Assembly: GCA_937960755.1 (NCBI GenBank)
Contig: CALGOL010000067.1
Coordinates: forward strand, 1 to 5,411
Reading direction: 5' to 3'
Source of the DNA: an uncultured Azospirillum sp.
GTDB lineage: Bacteria; Pseudomonadota; Alphaproteobacteria; Azospirillales; Azospirillaceae
Length of the DNA: 5,411 bases
The notes under the pieces were generated by a model. That model saw only the letters and a list, made by a program, of their open reading frames with translations. It had not been told where the DNA came from and ran no database searches. Position 1 is the stretch's first letter; each line of letters begins with the position of its first letter. Made by a program: the position numbers and the translations under genes. Below are positions 1 through 5,386 of this stretch, piece by piece.

Positions 1-1
1 G

Positions 2-35
2 GTGACTGGAGTTCAGACGTGTGATCTTCCGATCT
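2..35 (+). other. Illumina TruSeq-type adapter sequence at left end (artefact)
   Basis: These 34 bases match the well-known Illumina index-side adapter, which begins GTGACTGGAGTTCAG and ends CTTCCGATCT, with a single difference at position 24 (A where the adapter has C). The adapter match stops at 35, where the coding frame of a biotin carrier protein begins. Base 1 may be the last base of an index or a stray base. The segment is synthetic and should be masked. A GTG at 21 inside it opens the reading frame and would give accB a false N-terminus (residues MIFRS). Confidence 0.97.
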
Positions 36-284
36 AAGACCGCTTCCAGCCCCGGCGCCGTGTCGTCGCCGATGGTCGGCACCGCTTACATGGCGGCCGA
101 GCCCGGCGCTGCGCCCTTCGTCCGCGTCGGCGACGTGGTTAAGGCCGGTCAGACGGTGATGATTATCGAGGCCATGAAGGTGATGAACCCGATCAAGGCC
201 CCGAAGGGCGGCGTGGTGACGGAAATCATGGTTTCCGACGCCCAGCCGGTCGAATACGGCGAAGTCCTGATGATTATCGACTAA
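36..284 (+). CDS. accB: Biotin carboxyl carrier protein of acetyl-CoA carboxylase (BCCP), 3' part only
   Basis: AccB carries the biotin that AccC carboxylates and from which carboxyltransferase AccAD makes malonyl-CoA in the cytoplasm. The 82 genomic residues form a complete biotinyl/lipoyl-type domain. SPMVGT opens it near residue 11, the biotin-accepting motif EAMK lies at residues 45-48 (Lys48, codon 177-179) followed by VMNPIKAP, and QPVEYGEVLMIID closes it. The paired 'PGAAPFVRVGD' and 'VKAGQTVMIIEAMK' strands are typical of BCCP. E. coli AccB has 156 residues, so roughly the N-terminal half and the Pro/Ala linker are lost beyond the adapter join. The true start is outside the window. 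The stop TAA at 282-284 is followed 15 bases later by accC, as in the usual accBC operon. Pyruvate or propionyl-CoA carboxylase carriers are unlikely, because this is a stand-alone carrier followed by a stand-alone biotin carboxylase. Confidence 0.95.
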   Translation, partial: KTASSPGAVSSPMVGTAYMAAEPGAAPFVRVGDVVKAGQTVMIIEAMKVMNPIKAPKGGVVTEIMVSDAQPVEYGEVLMIID

Positions 285-299
285 GGCGGCGTCAGCAGC

Positions 300-1640
300 A
301 TGTTTGAAAAGATCCTCATCGCCAACCGGGGCGAAATCGCGCTGCGCATCCATCGCGCTTGCCGCGAAATGGGCATTAAGACGGTGGCGGTGCATTCGAC
401 CGCCGACGCCGACGCCATGCATGTCCGGCTGGCGGATGAGAGCGTGTGCATCGGCCCGCCTTCCGCCCGCGAAAGCTACCTCAACATCCCGTCGATCCTG
501 TCGGCGGCGACGGTGACGGGCGCCGACGCCATCCATCCCGGCATCGGTTTTTTGTCGGAAAACGCCCAGTTCGCCGAAATGGTGGAAGCGCACGGTTTGG
601 CCTTCATCGGCCCGACGCCGGAGCATATCCGCATCATGGGCGACAAGGTGACCGCCAAGACCACCGTGCAAAAGCACGGCTTGCCGGTGGTGCCGGGCTC
701 CGACGGGCCGGTGTCGACGCTGGAGGAGGCGGAGGCGGCGGCCGAAGCGGCGGGCTATCCTGTGCTCATCAAGGCGGCGGCCGGCGGCGGCGGCAAGGGC
801 ATGAAGGTGGCGCATTCCGCCGACGAGCTGCGCGAAGCCTATCAGCTCGCCCGCGGCGAGGCCCGCGCGGCCTTCGGCAATGACGAAGTTTACTTGGAAA
901 AGTACCTGTCGAAGCCGCGGCACATCGAAATTCAGTTGCTGGGCGACACCCACGGCAATTGCGTGCATTTCGGCGAGCGCGACTGTTCGGTGCAGCGCCG
1001 TCACCAAAAGGTGGTGGAGGAAACCCCGTCGCCGGCCCTGAACAAAGCGCAGCGCGAGGAAATCGGCGCGCTGGCCGCCAAGACCGCGGCGGCGATCGGC
1101 TATCGCGGCGTCGGCACCATGGAGTTCCTCTATGAGGACGGGCGGTTCTATTTCATTGAAATGAACACCCGGCTCCAGATCGAGCACACCATCACCGAGA
1201 TGATTACCGGCGTCGATCTGGTGCGCGAGCAAATCCGCATCGCCTCGGGCGCGCCGCTGGGCTATGGCCAGGATGAAATCCGCTTCGAAGGCCACGCCAT
1301 CGAATGCCGCATCAACGCCGAGCACCCGGAAACCTTCATGCCGTCGCCCGGCCGCATCAGCGGCTACCACGCGCCGGGCGGTTTGGGGGTGCGGGTGGAT
1401 TCGGCGTTGTATGACGGCTATAAGGTGCCGTCGCACTACGACAGCCTGATCGCTAAGCTGGTGGTGCATGGCGCCACCCGTAACGAATGCCTGATGCGGC
1501 TGCGCCGCTCGATTGAGGAGTTCGTTATCGGCGGCGTTGAAACCACCTTGCCGCTGCATCACCGCATCATCGGCGAATCGGAATTCATCAACGGCGATTA
1601 CAACATCCATTGGCTGGAGCGTAAGCTCGGCCTGCGCTGA
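300..1640 (+). CDS. accC: Biotin carboxylase subunit of acetyl-CoA carboxylase
   Basis: AccC uses ATP and bicarbonate to carboxylate the biotin of AccB, in the first half-reaction of acetyl-CoA carboxylase. The protein has 446 residues (E. coli 449) and is collinear with the family. The N-terminal domain starts FEKILIANRGEIALRI. The ATP-grasp region contains Lys116 (GDK), Lys158 before a glycine-rich loop at 162-167 (GGGGKG), His208, and RRHQK at 233-237. Metal and catalytic residues are Glu275, Glu287, Asn289, Arg291 and Glu295 in EMNTRLQIEH, with Arg337 in ECRINAE. The C-terminal domain ends IHWLERKLGLR. Every active-site residue I could place is present. Differences from E. coli are Ile82 in HPGIGF (Tyr in E. 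coli) and Thr297 in EHTITE (Pro in E. coli). The ATG at 300 fits the family start. Only a weak AAGG lies 13 bases upstream, so co-translation from accB is likely. A terminator follows 23 bases after the stop. Confidence 0.98.
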   Translation: MFEKILIANRGEIALRIHRACREMGIKTVAVHSTADADAMHVRLADESVCIGPPSARESYLNIPSILSAATVTGADAIHPGIGFLSENAQFAEMVEAHGLAFIGPTPEHIRIMGDKVTAKTTVQKHGLPVVPGSDGPVSTLEEAEAAAEAAGYPVLIKAAAGGGGKGMKVAHSADELREAYQLARGEARAAFGNDEVYLEKYLSKPRHIEIQLLGDTHGNCVHFGERDCSVQRRHQKVVEETPSPALNKAQREEIGALAAKTAAAIGYRGVGTMEFLYEDGRFYFIEMNTRLQIEHTITEMITGVDLVREQIRIASGAPLGYGQDEIRFEGHAIECRINAEHPETFMPSPGRISGYHAPGGLGVRVDSALYDGYKVPSHYDSLIAKLVVHGATRNECLMRLRRSIEEFVIGGVETTLPLHHRIIGESEFINGDYNIHWLERKLGLR

Positions 1641-1663
1641 CGCCGCGAACCGCTGGAAAAACG

Positions 1664-1699
1664 AAAGGGCCGTCGGCTTAACGCCGCGGCCCTTTTTTT
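1664..1699. terminator. Intrinsic terminator after accC, probably bidirectional
   Basis: The arm AAAGGGCCG (1664-1672) pairs with CGGCCCTTT (1687-1695). After one bulged T at 1673, CGGC (1674-1677) pairs with GCCG (1683-1686). This gives 13 base pairs around a 5-base loop (1678-1682). Seven T's (1693-1699) follow on the plus strand, the classic form for accBC. Read on the minus strand, the same stem is followed by TTTCGTTTTT (1666 down to 1657), so it can also end the ptsN transcript arriving from the other side. Both genes' stop codons flank it (1640 and 1747). Confidence 0.93.
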
Positions 1700-1722
1700 A
1701 TCCGCCATCGTCCAAAGCCGGG

Positions 1723-1745
1723 CGCCGCGAATATGACGCGCGGCG
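1723..1745 (-). other. Small hairpin just past the ptsN stop codon
   Basis: CGCCGCG (1723-1729) and CGCGGCG (1739-1745) are perfect inverse complements separated by 9 AT-richer bases. On the minus strand the hairpin starts one base after the ptsN TAA. No T-run follows it directly, so it is not a stand-alone terminator. It could stabilise the mRNA 3' end after trimming, or assist the terminator further downstream. A 7-bp GC-only dyad can occur by chance in DNA this GC-rich. Confidence 0.4.
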
Positions 1746-1746
1746 A

Positions 1747-2202
1747 TTAAGCGCTTCCCGAGTCGCTCTGGGTCAGGATGGCGAAAATAGCATCGGCGTT
1801 GTCGGAGCCGCGCAGCTTGGCGCAGACGTTGGCGTCGCGCAGCATGCGCGAAACGCGGGCCAAAGCCTTCAGATGGTCAGCGCCCGAATGCTCCGGGGCC
1901 AGCAGCAAAAAAACCAAATCCACCGGCTGGTCATCGATGGAATCGAAATCAATCGGCTTGTCCAGACGGGCGAACAGCCCATGCACCCGCGTCAATCCGG
2001 GCAATTTGCCGTGGGGAATGGCGATGCCGTGTCCGACGCCGGTGGTGCCGAGACGCTCGCGCTCCAGCAGCACGTCGAAAATCGCGCGTTCGTGCTGACC
2101 CGTCAGGTCCGCCGCCTTGCGCGCAAGCTCCTGCAACGCCTGCTTCTTTGAAGCCGCCTTAAGGGCGGGAAGAACGGCGTGCGGGGTAATCAAGTCAAGC
2201 AT
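1747..2202 (-). CDS. ptsN: Nitrogen-regulatory PTS protein EIIA-Ntr
   Basis: The 151 residues form one PTS EIIA type-2 (fructose/mannitol-like) domain. The phosphorylatable histidine is His64 in GIAIPHGK (codon 2011-2013). A second conserved histidine is His110 in ADHLKAL, and the family pattern LGTTGVGHG and DQPVDLVFLLLAP lies around them. In the nitrogen PTS this cytoplasmic protein receives phosphate from EI-Ntr through NPr and acts as a regulator, with no sugar transport. Known targets in proteobacteria include potassium uptake and stringent-response functions; which apply here cannot be seen. Length is close to E. coli PtsN (163). The ATG at 2202 is preceded by AGAGGT (2217-2212) with a 9-base spacer, a good ribosome-binding site. 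It lies 72 bases downstream of hpf, the usual proteobacterial neighbour. The sequence after its stop holds a hairpin and the shared terminator, so it is last in its operon. Confidence 0.96.
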   Translation of the reverse strand: MLDLITPHAVLPALKAASKKQALQELARKAADLTGQHERAIFDVLLERERLGTTGVGHGIAIPHGKLPGLTRVHGLFARLDKPIDFDSIDDQPVDLVFLLLAPEHSGADHLKALARVSRMLRDANVCAKLRGSDNADAIFAILTQSDSGSA

Positions 2203-2229
2203 GTAGGATGGACCTCTGGGGCGACCGCG

Positions 2230-2253
2230 AGGCCGGCCGTCGCCGGCCGGCCT
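2230..2253 (-). repeat. Inverted repeat with two GGCCGGCC copies between hpf and ptsN
   Basis: AGGCCGGCC (2230-2238) and GGCCGGCCT (2245-2253) form a perfect 9-bp stem with a 6-base loop. A 7-bp stem with a 4-base loop is an alternative register. Each arm contains the 8-base self-complementary sequence GGCCGGCC. On the minus strand it starts 21 bases after the hpf stop, 27 bases ahead of the ptsN start codon and 12 bases ahead of its ribosome-binding site. No T-run follows, so simple intrinsic termination is unlikely. It may act as an mRNA stabiliser or processing site between the two cistrons, or be a copy of a dispersed palindromic repeat. Confidence 0.6.
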
Positions 2254-2274
2254 TGGGGACGTGTTGAACCGGCG

Positions 2275-2871
2275 TCAGGCGCCGGCCCGCTCCAGGTCGT
2301 GCGGGTCGACCCAGCCGACATTGCCGTCGGCGCGGCGATACACCATGTTCAGCCCGCCATGGGCGCGGTTGCGGAACAACAGCGCCGGCCGGTCGGCCAA
2401 TTCCATCCGCATGACGGCTTCGGAAACCGAAAGCTGGTCAATGGAGGTTTGCATTTCGGCCACCACCAACGGCGCCAGGCTGTTGGCGTCTTCGGCGTGC
2501 TCGTCAGAATGATCTTCCGGTTCCGCTTCGATCACCTGATAACGCGCAGGCAGAGCGTCGGCGGCTTCATCGCTGCCGTGGTGATCGCGCAGGCGGCGCT
2601 TGTAGCGGCGCAGGCGCTTGCCGAGCTTGTCGCAAGCGGTGTCGAAGGCGGGGTAGGGCTCAGTCGCTTCGGACGCGCTTTGCAGCAGAATGCCGCGCCC
2701 GACGTGGACCTGAATGTCGGCCTTGAACAAGTGGGCGTCGCGAGAGAACACGACGTTCGCTTCCAGCGAATTGTTGAAGTATTTGCCGACGACGGAATTC
2801 AGGCTGTCCGCGACATGGGTGCGCAGCGCGTCGCCCACGTCGATCTGTTTGCCTTTGACGGTCAGTTGCAT
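2275..2871 (-). CDS. hpf: Long-form ribosome hibernation promoting factor (S30AE/RaiA family)
   Basis: HPF binds the 30S decoding region of resting ribosomes. Long forms pair two ribosomes into 100S dimers through their C-terminal domain. Residues 1-98 are the S30AE domain, starting MQLTVKGKQIDVGDALRTHV and ending in a basic segment (KRLRRYKRRLRDHH, 85-98) suited to rRNA contact. Residues 99-135 are an acidic, probably flexible linker. Residues 136-190 are the dimerisation domain, with the conserved runs SVSEAVMRMEL, LLFRN and NMVYRRADGNVGWVDP. Total length 198 fits the long class and excludes the short E. coli-type HPF (95) or YfiA. The ATG at 2871 matches the family N-terminus. Its ribosome-binding site is weak (TTGGAA, 10-base spacer). 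It sits between rpoN and ptsN as in many proteobacteria, and a promoter in front of it suggests control apart from rpoN, as expected for a stationary-phase gene. Confidence 0.96.
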   Translation of the reverse strand: MQLTVKGKQIDVGDALRTHVADSLNSVVGKYFNNSLEANVVFSRDAHLFKADIQVHVGRGILLQSASEATEPYPAFDTACDKLGKRLRRYKRRLRDHHGSDEAADALPARYQVIEAEPEDHSDEHAEDANSLAPLVVAEMQTSIDQLSVSEAVMRMELADRPALLFRNRAHGGLNMVYRRADGNVGWVDPHDLERAGA

Positions 2872-2946
2872 GTTGGGGTTATTCCAAAAGTGGCCAACGC
2901 CGATAAGCGAAAACGCGCATCGTTAAGCCCGGACGGGCGGAGGGCG

Positions 2947-2975
2947 AAGATAGAGACGACATCGCCGACTGTCAA
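2947..2975 (-). promoter_or_regulatory. Sigma70-type promoter for hpf-ptsN
   Basis: On the minus strand a perfect -35 hexamer TTGACA (2975-2970) is followed by exactly 17 bases and then TATCTT (2952-2947), which matches the -10 consensus TATAAT at four of six places, including the first two and the last. Transcription would begin near 2940, leaving a leader of about 70 bases before the hpf ATG at 2871. It lies in the 185-base gap (2872-3056) between rpoN and hpf, in the correct orientation. I see no convincing rpoN terminator in that gap, so read-through from rpoN plus this internal promoter is the likely arrangement. The start site is predicted only. Confidence 0.7.
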
Positions 2976-2982
2976 CGTCGGC
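2964..2982. promoter_or_regulatory. Candidate operator: dyad enclosing the hpf -35 element
   Basis: GCCGAC (2964-2969) and GTCGGC (2977-2982) are perfect inverse complements with a 7-base spacer, and the TTGACA hexamer (2970-2975) fills that spacer. A third copy of GCCGAC lies at 2995-3000, so 2977-2982 can also pair with it across 12 bases. Such a position would suit a dimeric regulator that blocks or modulates RNA polymerase. No regulator family can be named from these half-sites, and short GC-rich dyads occur by chance. Confidence 0.35.
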
Positions 2983-3056
2983 AGCCGTAATTGCGCCGAC
3001 CTCCTTTTTCCGTCCGATGTCCGGTCTGAAGAAGACCCCGATTTAACGGACCCCGT

Positions 3057-4625
3057 CTACATGCCGGACGTTTTCGCTCGACGTCGCTGCACAGAAGATG
3101 GAATGCGCATTGCTTCACGATACTTCGCAACCGTCCGTCTGGCAATGTCGATTCCGTCCGCCCGCAGGATTTCGACGATCTTGTCGTCGGACAGCACGTC
3201 TTGCGGCGATTCCTGGTCGATCATCGTCTTGATGCGGTGGCGCACCGCTTCGGCGGAATGGGCCGCCTGGCCGTCGGCGCTCTGGATCGAAGCGGTGAAA
3301 AAATACTTCAGCTCGAACACGCCGCGCGGCGTCGCCATGAACTTGTTGGAGGTGACGCGGCTGACGGTGCTTTCGTGCATGCCGATCACTTCGGCGATGT
3401 CGCGCAGGATCAAGGGGCGCAGGTGGGTCACGCCCTTGTGAAAAAAGGCGTCCTGCTGGCGGACGATCTCCGTCGCCACTTTTAGAATCGTGGTGGCGCG
3501 CTGGTGCAGCGACTTCACCAGCCAATTGGCCGATTGCAGCCGCTCGCTGATGTATTCCTTGTCTTCCTTCGACCGCGCGCCGCCGGTGACCTTGCTGGCG
3601 TAGCGCTGGTTGACCAGCACCTTGGGCAGGGTGTCGGGGTTGAGATCGATCAGCCAGCCGCCGCCGGGGCTGGCGCGCATCATGACGTCCGGCGTCGCCA
3701 GTTGCGTTGGGGCGTGGTCGAATTGCAGCGCCGGCTTAGGGTTGAGCGCGCGAATCTCGCTCACCATCTCGGCGATGTCTTCCTGATCGACGCCGCAGAC
3801 CTTCATCAGCGCCGGCAGGTTGCGCGCCGCCAGCAGCTCCAGATTATCCAACAGCGCCTGCATGGCGGGGTCGAGTCGGTTCTTTTCCCGCAACTGCAAC
3901 GCCAAGCATTCTTTCAGCGAGCGGGCGAAGACGCCGGTGGGGTCGAAGCGCTGGACGCGGGCCAGCACGCTTTCCACCCGCTCCAGCGGGCAGCCCAATT
4001 GTTCGGCCAGCGTCGCCAGCGGCGCCGTCAGGTAGCCCGCCTCGTCCAGCAGATCAATCAGCGCCAAGCCGATGGCGCGATCCACCGGGTCGACGCATTC
4101 GATATTAAGCTGGGCTTCGAGATGGTCGCGTAAGCTGGCCGAACCGGACAGGTTGGCCTCGAACGGCGATTCCTCGCCGTCGAACGAGCCGGAGCCCGCC
4201 CCTTCCCAGGACCCCAGATAATCGCCGTCGCCGCCGGTCTCAAACTTGTCGTCGGCGTAGACGTTTTCAAAGTCGGTGTCGAGCGGCCCGTCGGAAGATA
4301 TGGTGTCGGACGACGTCATCTCCGCCGTGTCGCGGGTGCGGCCGTCGAACTCCATCGGCGCCATGCCGTTTTCTTCTCCGACAGCGCTTTCGCCGCCGCC
4401 GTCGGAGCCGGCCCCGGCGTCGCCGTTGGCCTGTCCGCCGTGGGCTTCAATCGGGTCGCGCTCAAAATCGTCGCGCTCCAGCAGCGGGTTTTGCTCCAGC
4501 TCCTGCTCGACGAAGGCCGACAGTTCAAGATTGGACAGTTGCAGCAGCTTGATCGCCTGCTGCAACTGCGGGGTCATCACCAGACTTTGCGTCTGACGGA
4601 GGTCGAGTCGTTGAGCGAGCGCCAT
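3057..4625 (-). CDS. rpoN: RNA polymerase sigma-54 factor
   Basis: Sigma54 directs RNA polymerase to -24/-12 promoters that need AAA+ activator ATPases, classically for nitrogen assimilation, nitrogen fixation, motility and related regulons. The protein has 522 residues (E. coli 477). Residues 1-50 are region I, rich in Gln and Leu (LVMTPQLQQAIKLLQLSNLEL). Residues 51 to about 155 are an acidic Gly/Asp/Glu/Ser linker (region II), longer than in E. coli and the main source of the extra length. Core-binding segments follow from about 164. A helix-turn-helix-like segment lies at 408-430 (RDIAEVIGMHESTVSRVTSN), then TPRGVFELKYFF. The diagnostic RpoN box ARRTVAKYRE is at 495-504. I chose the ATG at 4625 because MALAQRLDLRQ matches the family start. 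The frame is open to an ATG at 4697, but that would overlap lptB and add 24 unrelated residues. Only 16 bases separate it from lptB and there is no clear ribosome-binding site, so translational coupling is likely. Confidence 0.97.
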   Translation of the reverse strand: MALAQRLDLRQTQSLVMTPQLQQAIKLLQLSNLELSAFVEQELEQNPLLERDDFERDPIEAHGGQANGDAGAGSDGGGESAVGEENGMAPMEFDGRTRDTAEMTSSDTISSDGPLDTDFENVYADDKFETGGDGDYLGSWEGAGSGSFDGEESPFEANLSGSASLRDHLEAQLNIECVDPVDRAIGLALIDLLDEAGYLTAPLATLAEQLGCPLERVESVLARVQRFDPTGVFARSLKECLALQLREKNRLDPAMQALLDNLELLAARNLPALMKVCGVDQEDIAEMVSEIRALNPKPALQFDHAPTQLATPDVMMRASPGGGWLIDLNPDTLPKVLVNQRYASKVTGGARSKEDKEYISERLQSANWLVKSLHQRATTILKVATEIVRQQDAFFHKGVTHLRPLILRDIAEVIGMHESTVSRVTSNKFMATPRGVFELKYFFTASIQSADGQAAHSAEAVRHRIKTMIDQESPQDVLSDDKIVEILRADGIDIARRTVAKYREAMRIPSSVQRRRAKTSGM

Positions 4626-4641
4626 CGCACCGAAAAAGACG

Positions 4642-5386
4642 TCAGAGGGTGAAGCGGTCCCCCAGGTAGACTCGGCGCACATCTTCATGCGCCACAATCT
4701 CCTGCGGTTCTCCCTCCATTAATACCACACCGTCGTGCAAGATGTATGCCCTATCGACGACATCCAACGTTTCACGCACGTTGTGATCGGTAATCAACAC
4801 GCCGATGCCGCGGTCGCACAGATGCGACACCAGATGACGGATGTCGTTGACCGCGATGGGGTCGATGCCGGCCAAGGGTTCGTCCAGTAGGATGAAATGC
4901 GGCTGGGAGGCCAGCGCGCGGGCGATCTCCACCCGGCGCCGCTCGCCGCCCGACAGCGCCAAGGCTGGGGCGGTGCGCAAATGGGTGATGGAGAATTCCG
5001 ACAGCAGCTCGTCGAGCATCTGTTCGCGAACGTCGCGATCCGGCTCCACCACCTCCAGCACCGCGCGGATGTTGTCCTCCACCGACAGTCCGCGGAAGAT
5101 CGAGGCTTCCTGGGGCAGATAGCCGATGCCCAGCCGGGCGCGGCGGTACATCGGCAAAGCGGTCACGTCGACGCCGTCCAGCATCACCATGCCGCGGTCG
5201 GCGGCGATCAGGCCGGTAATCATGTAAAAGCATGTCGTTTTGCCGGCGCCGTTCGGCCCCAACAGTCCGACCGCTTCGCCGCGGCGCACGTAAACCGACA
5301 CGTCGCGCACCACCGGCCGCTTCTTGAAGCTTTTACCCAAGCCGACGGCGGCCAGCCCGTCGGGCGGCGGCTCTTTCCACGGCGCC
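4642..5386 (-). CDS. lptB: LPS export ABC transporter ATPase LptB, 5' end missing
   Basis: LptB is the cytoplasmic ATPase of LptB2FG, which extracts lipopolysaccharide from the inner membrane and drives it along LptC-LptA-LptDE. Counting from the first whole genomic codon (5385), 247 residues are visible. They include Walker A GPNGAGKTT (43-51), the Q-loop in YLPQEASIFR (Gln92), signature LSGGERRRVEIARAL (from 144), Walker B ILLDEP with catalytic Glu169, and the switch His201 in ITDHNVRET. YLPQEASIF, LITDHNVRETL and the C-terminal VYLGDRF are LptB hallmarks and separate it from branched-chain amino-acid ATPases (LivF/LivG). E. coli LptB has 241 residues, so the ABC domain is essentially whole and only a short N-terminal piece with the start codon is missing; no ATG or GTG lies in frame between 5386 and the conserved start of the domain. 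Residues MCSSD before it, and two bases of the next codon, are adapter-encoded. In alphaproteobacteria lptC and lptA usually precede it. Confidence 0.96.

Noticed and set aside
1641..1746. Chimeric join between the accBC and ptsN blocks
   Set aside because: Composition and protein style look alike on both sides, and the junction is a tidy convergent terminator. Nothing in the sequence shows a break, though only read mapping could exclude one.
1513..2151. A 212-residue plus-strand frame crossing from accC into ptsN
   Set aside because: It runs out of frame through the accC end, across the terminator, then antisense to ptsN; no conserved protein features.
2880..2897. Possible sigma54 promoter (TGGCC ... 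TTGGAA on the minus strand) ahead of hpf
   Set aside because: The required GG-N10-GC spacing is not met; ten bases after the GG comes AA, not GC.
3015..3050. Possible rpoN terminator (GGTCT/AGACC hairpin)
   Set aside because: The stem is only 5 bp and no T-run follows on the minus strand.
2179..3441. A 420-residue open frame on the plus strand
   Set aside because: It lies antisense to hpf, its promoter region and the 3' end of rpoN, all well-recognised on the other strand. Its product is Val/Ala/Arg-rich with no family resemblance, as expected for a shadow frame in GC-rich DNA.
4623..4697. Longer rpoN starting at the ATG at 4697
   Set aside because: The 24 extra residues overlap the lptB end and do not resemble RpoN; the family start MALAQRLDLRQ fits the ATG at 4625.
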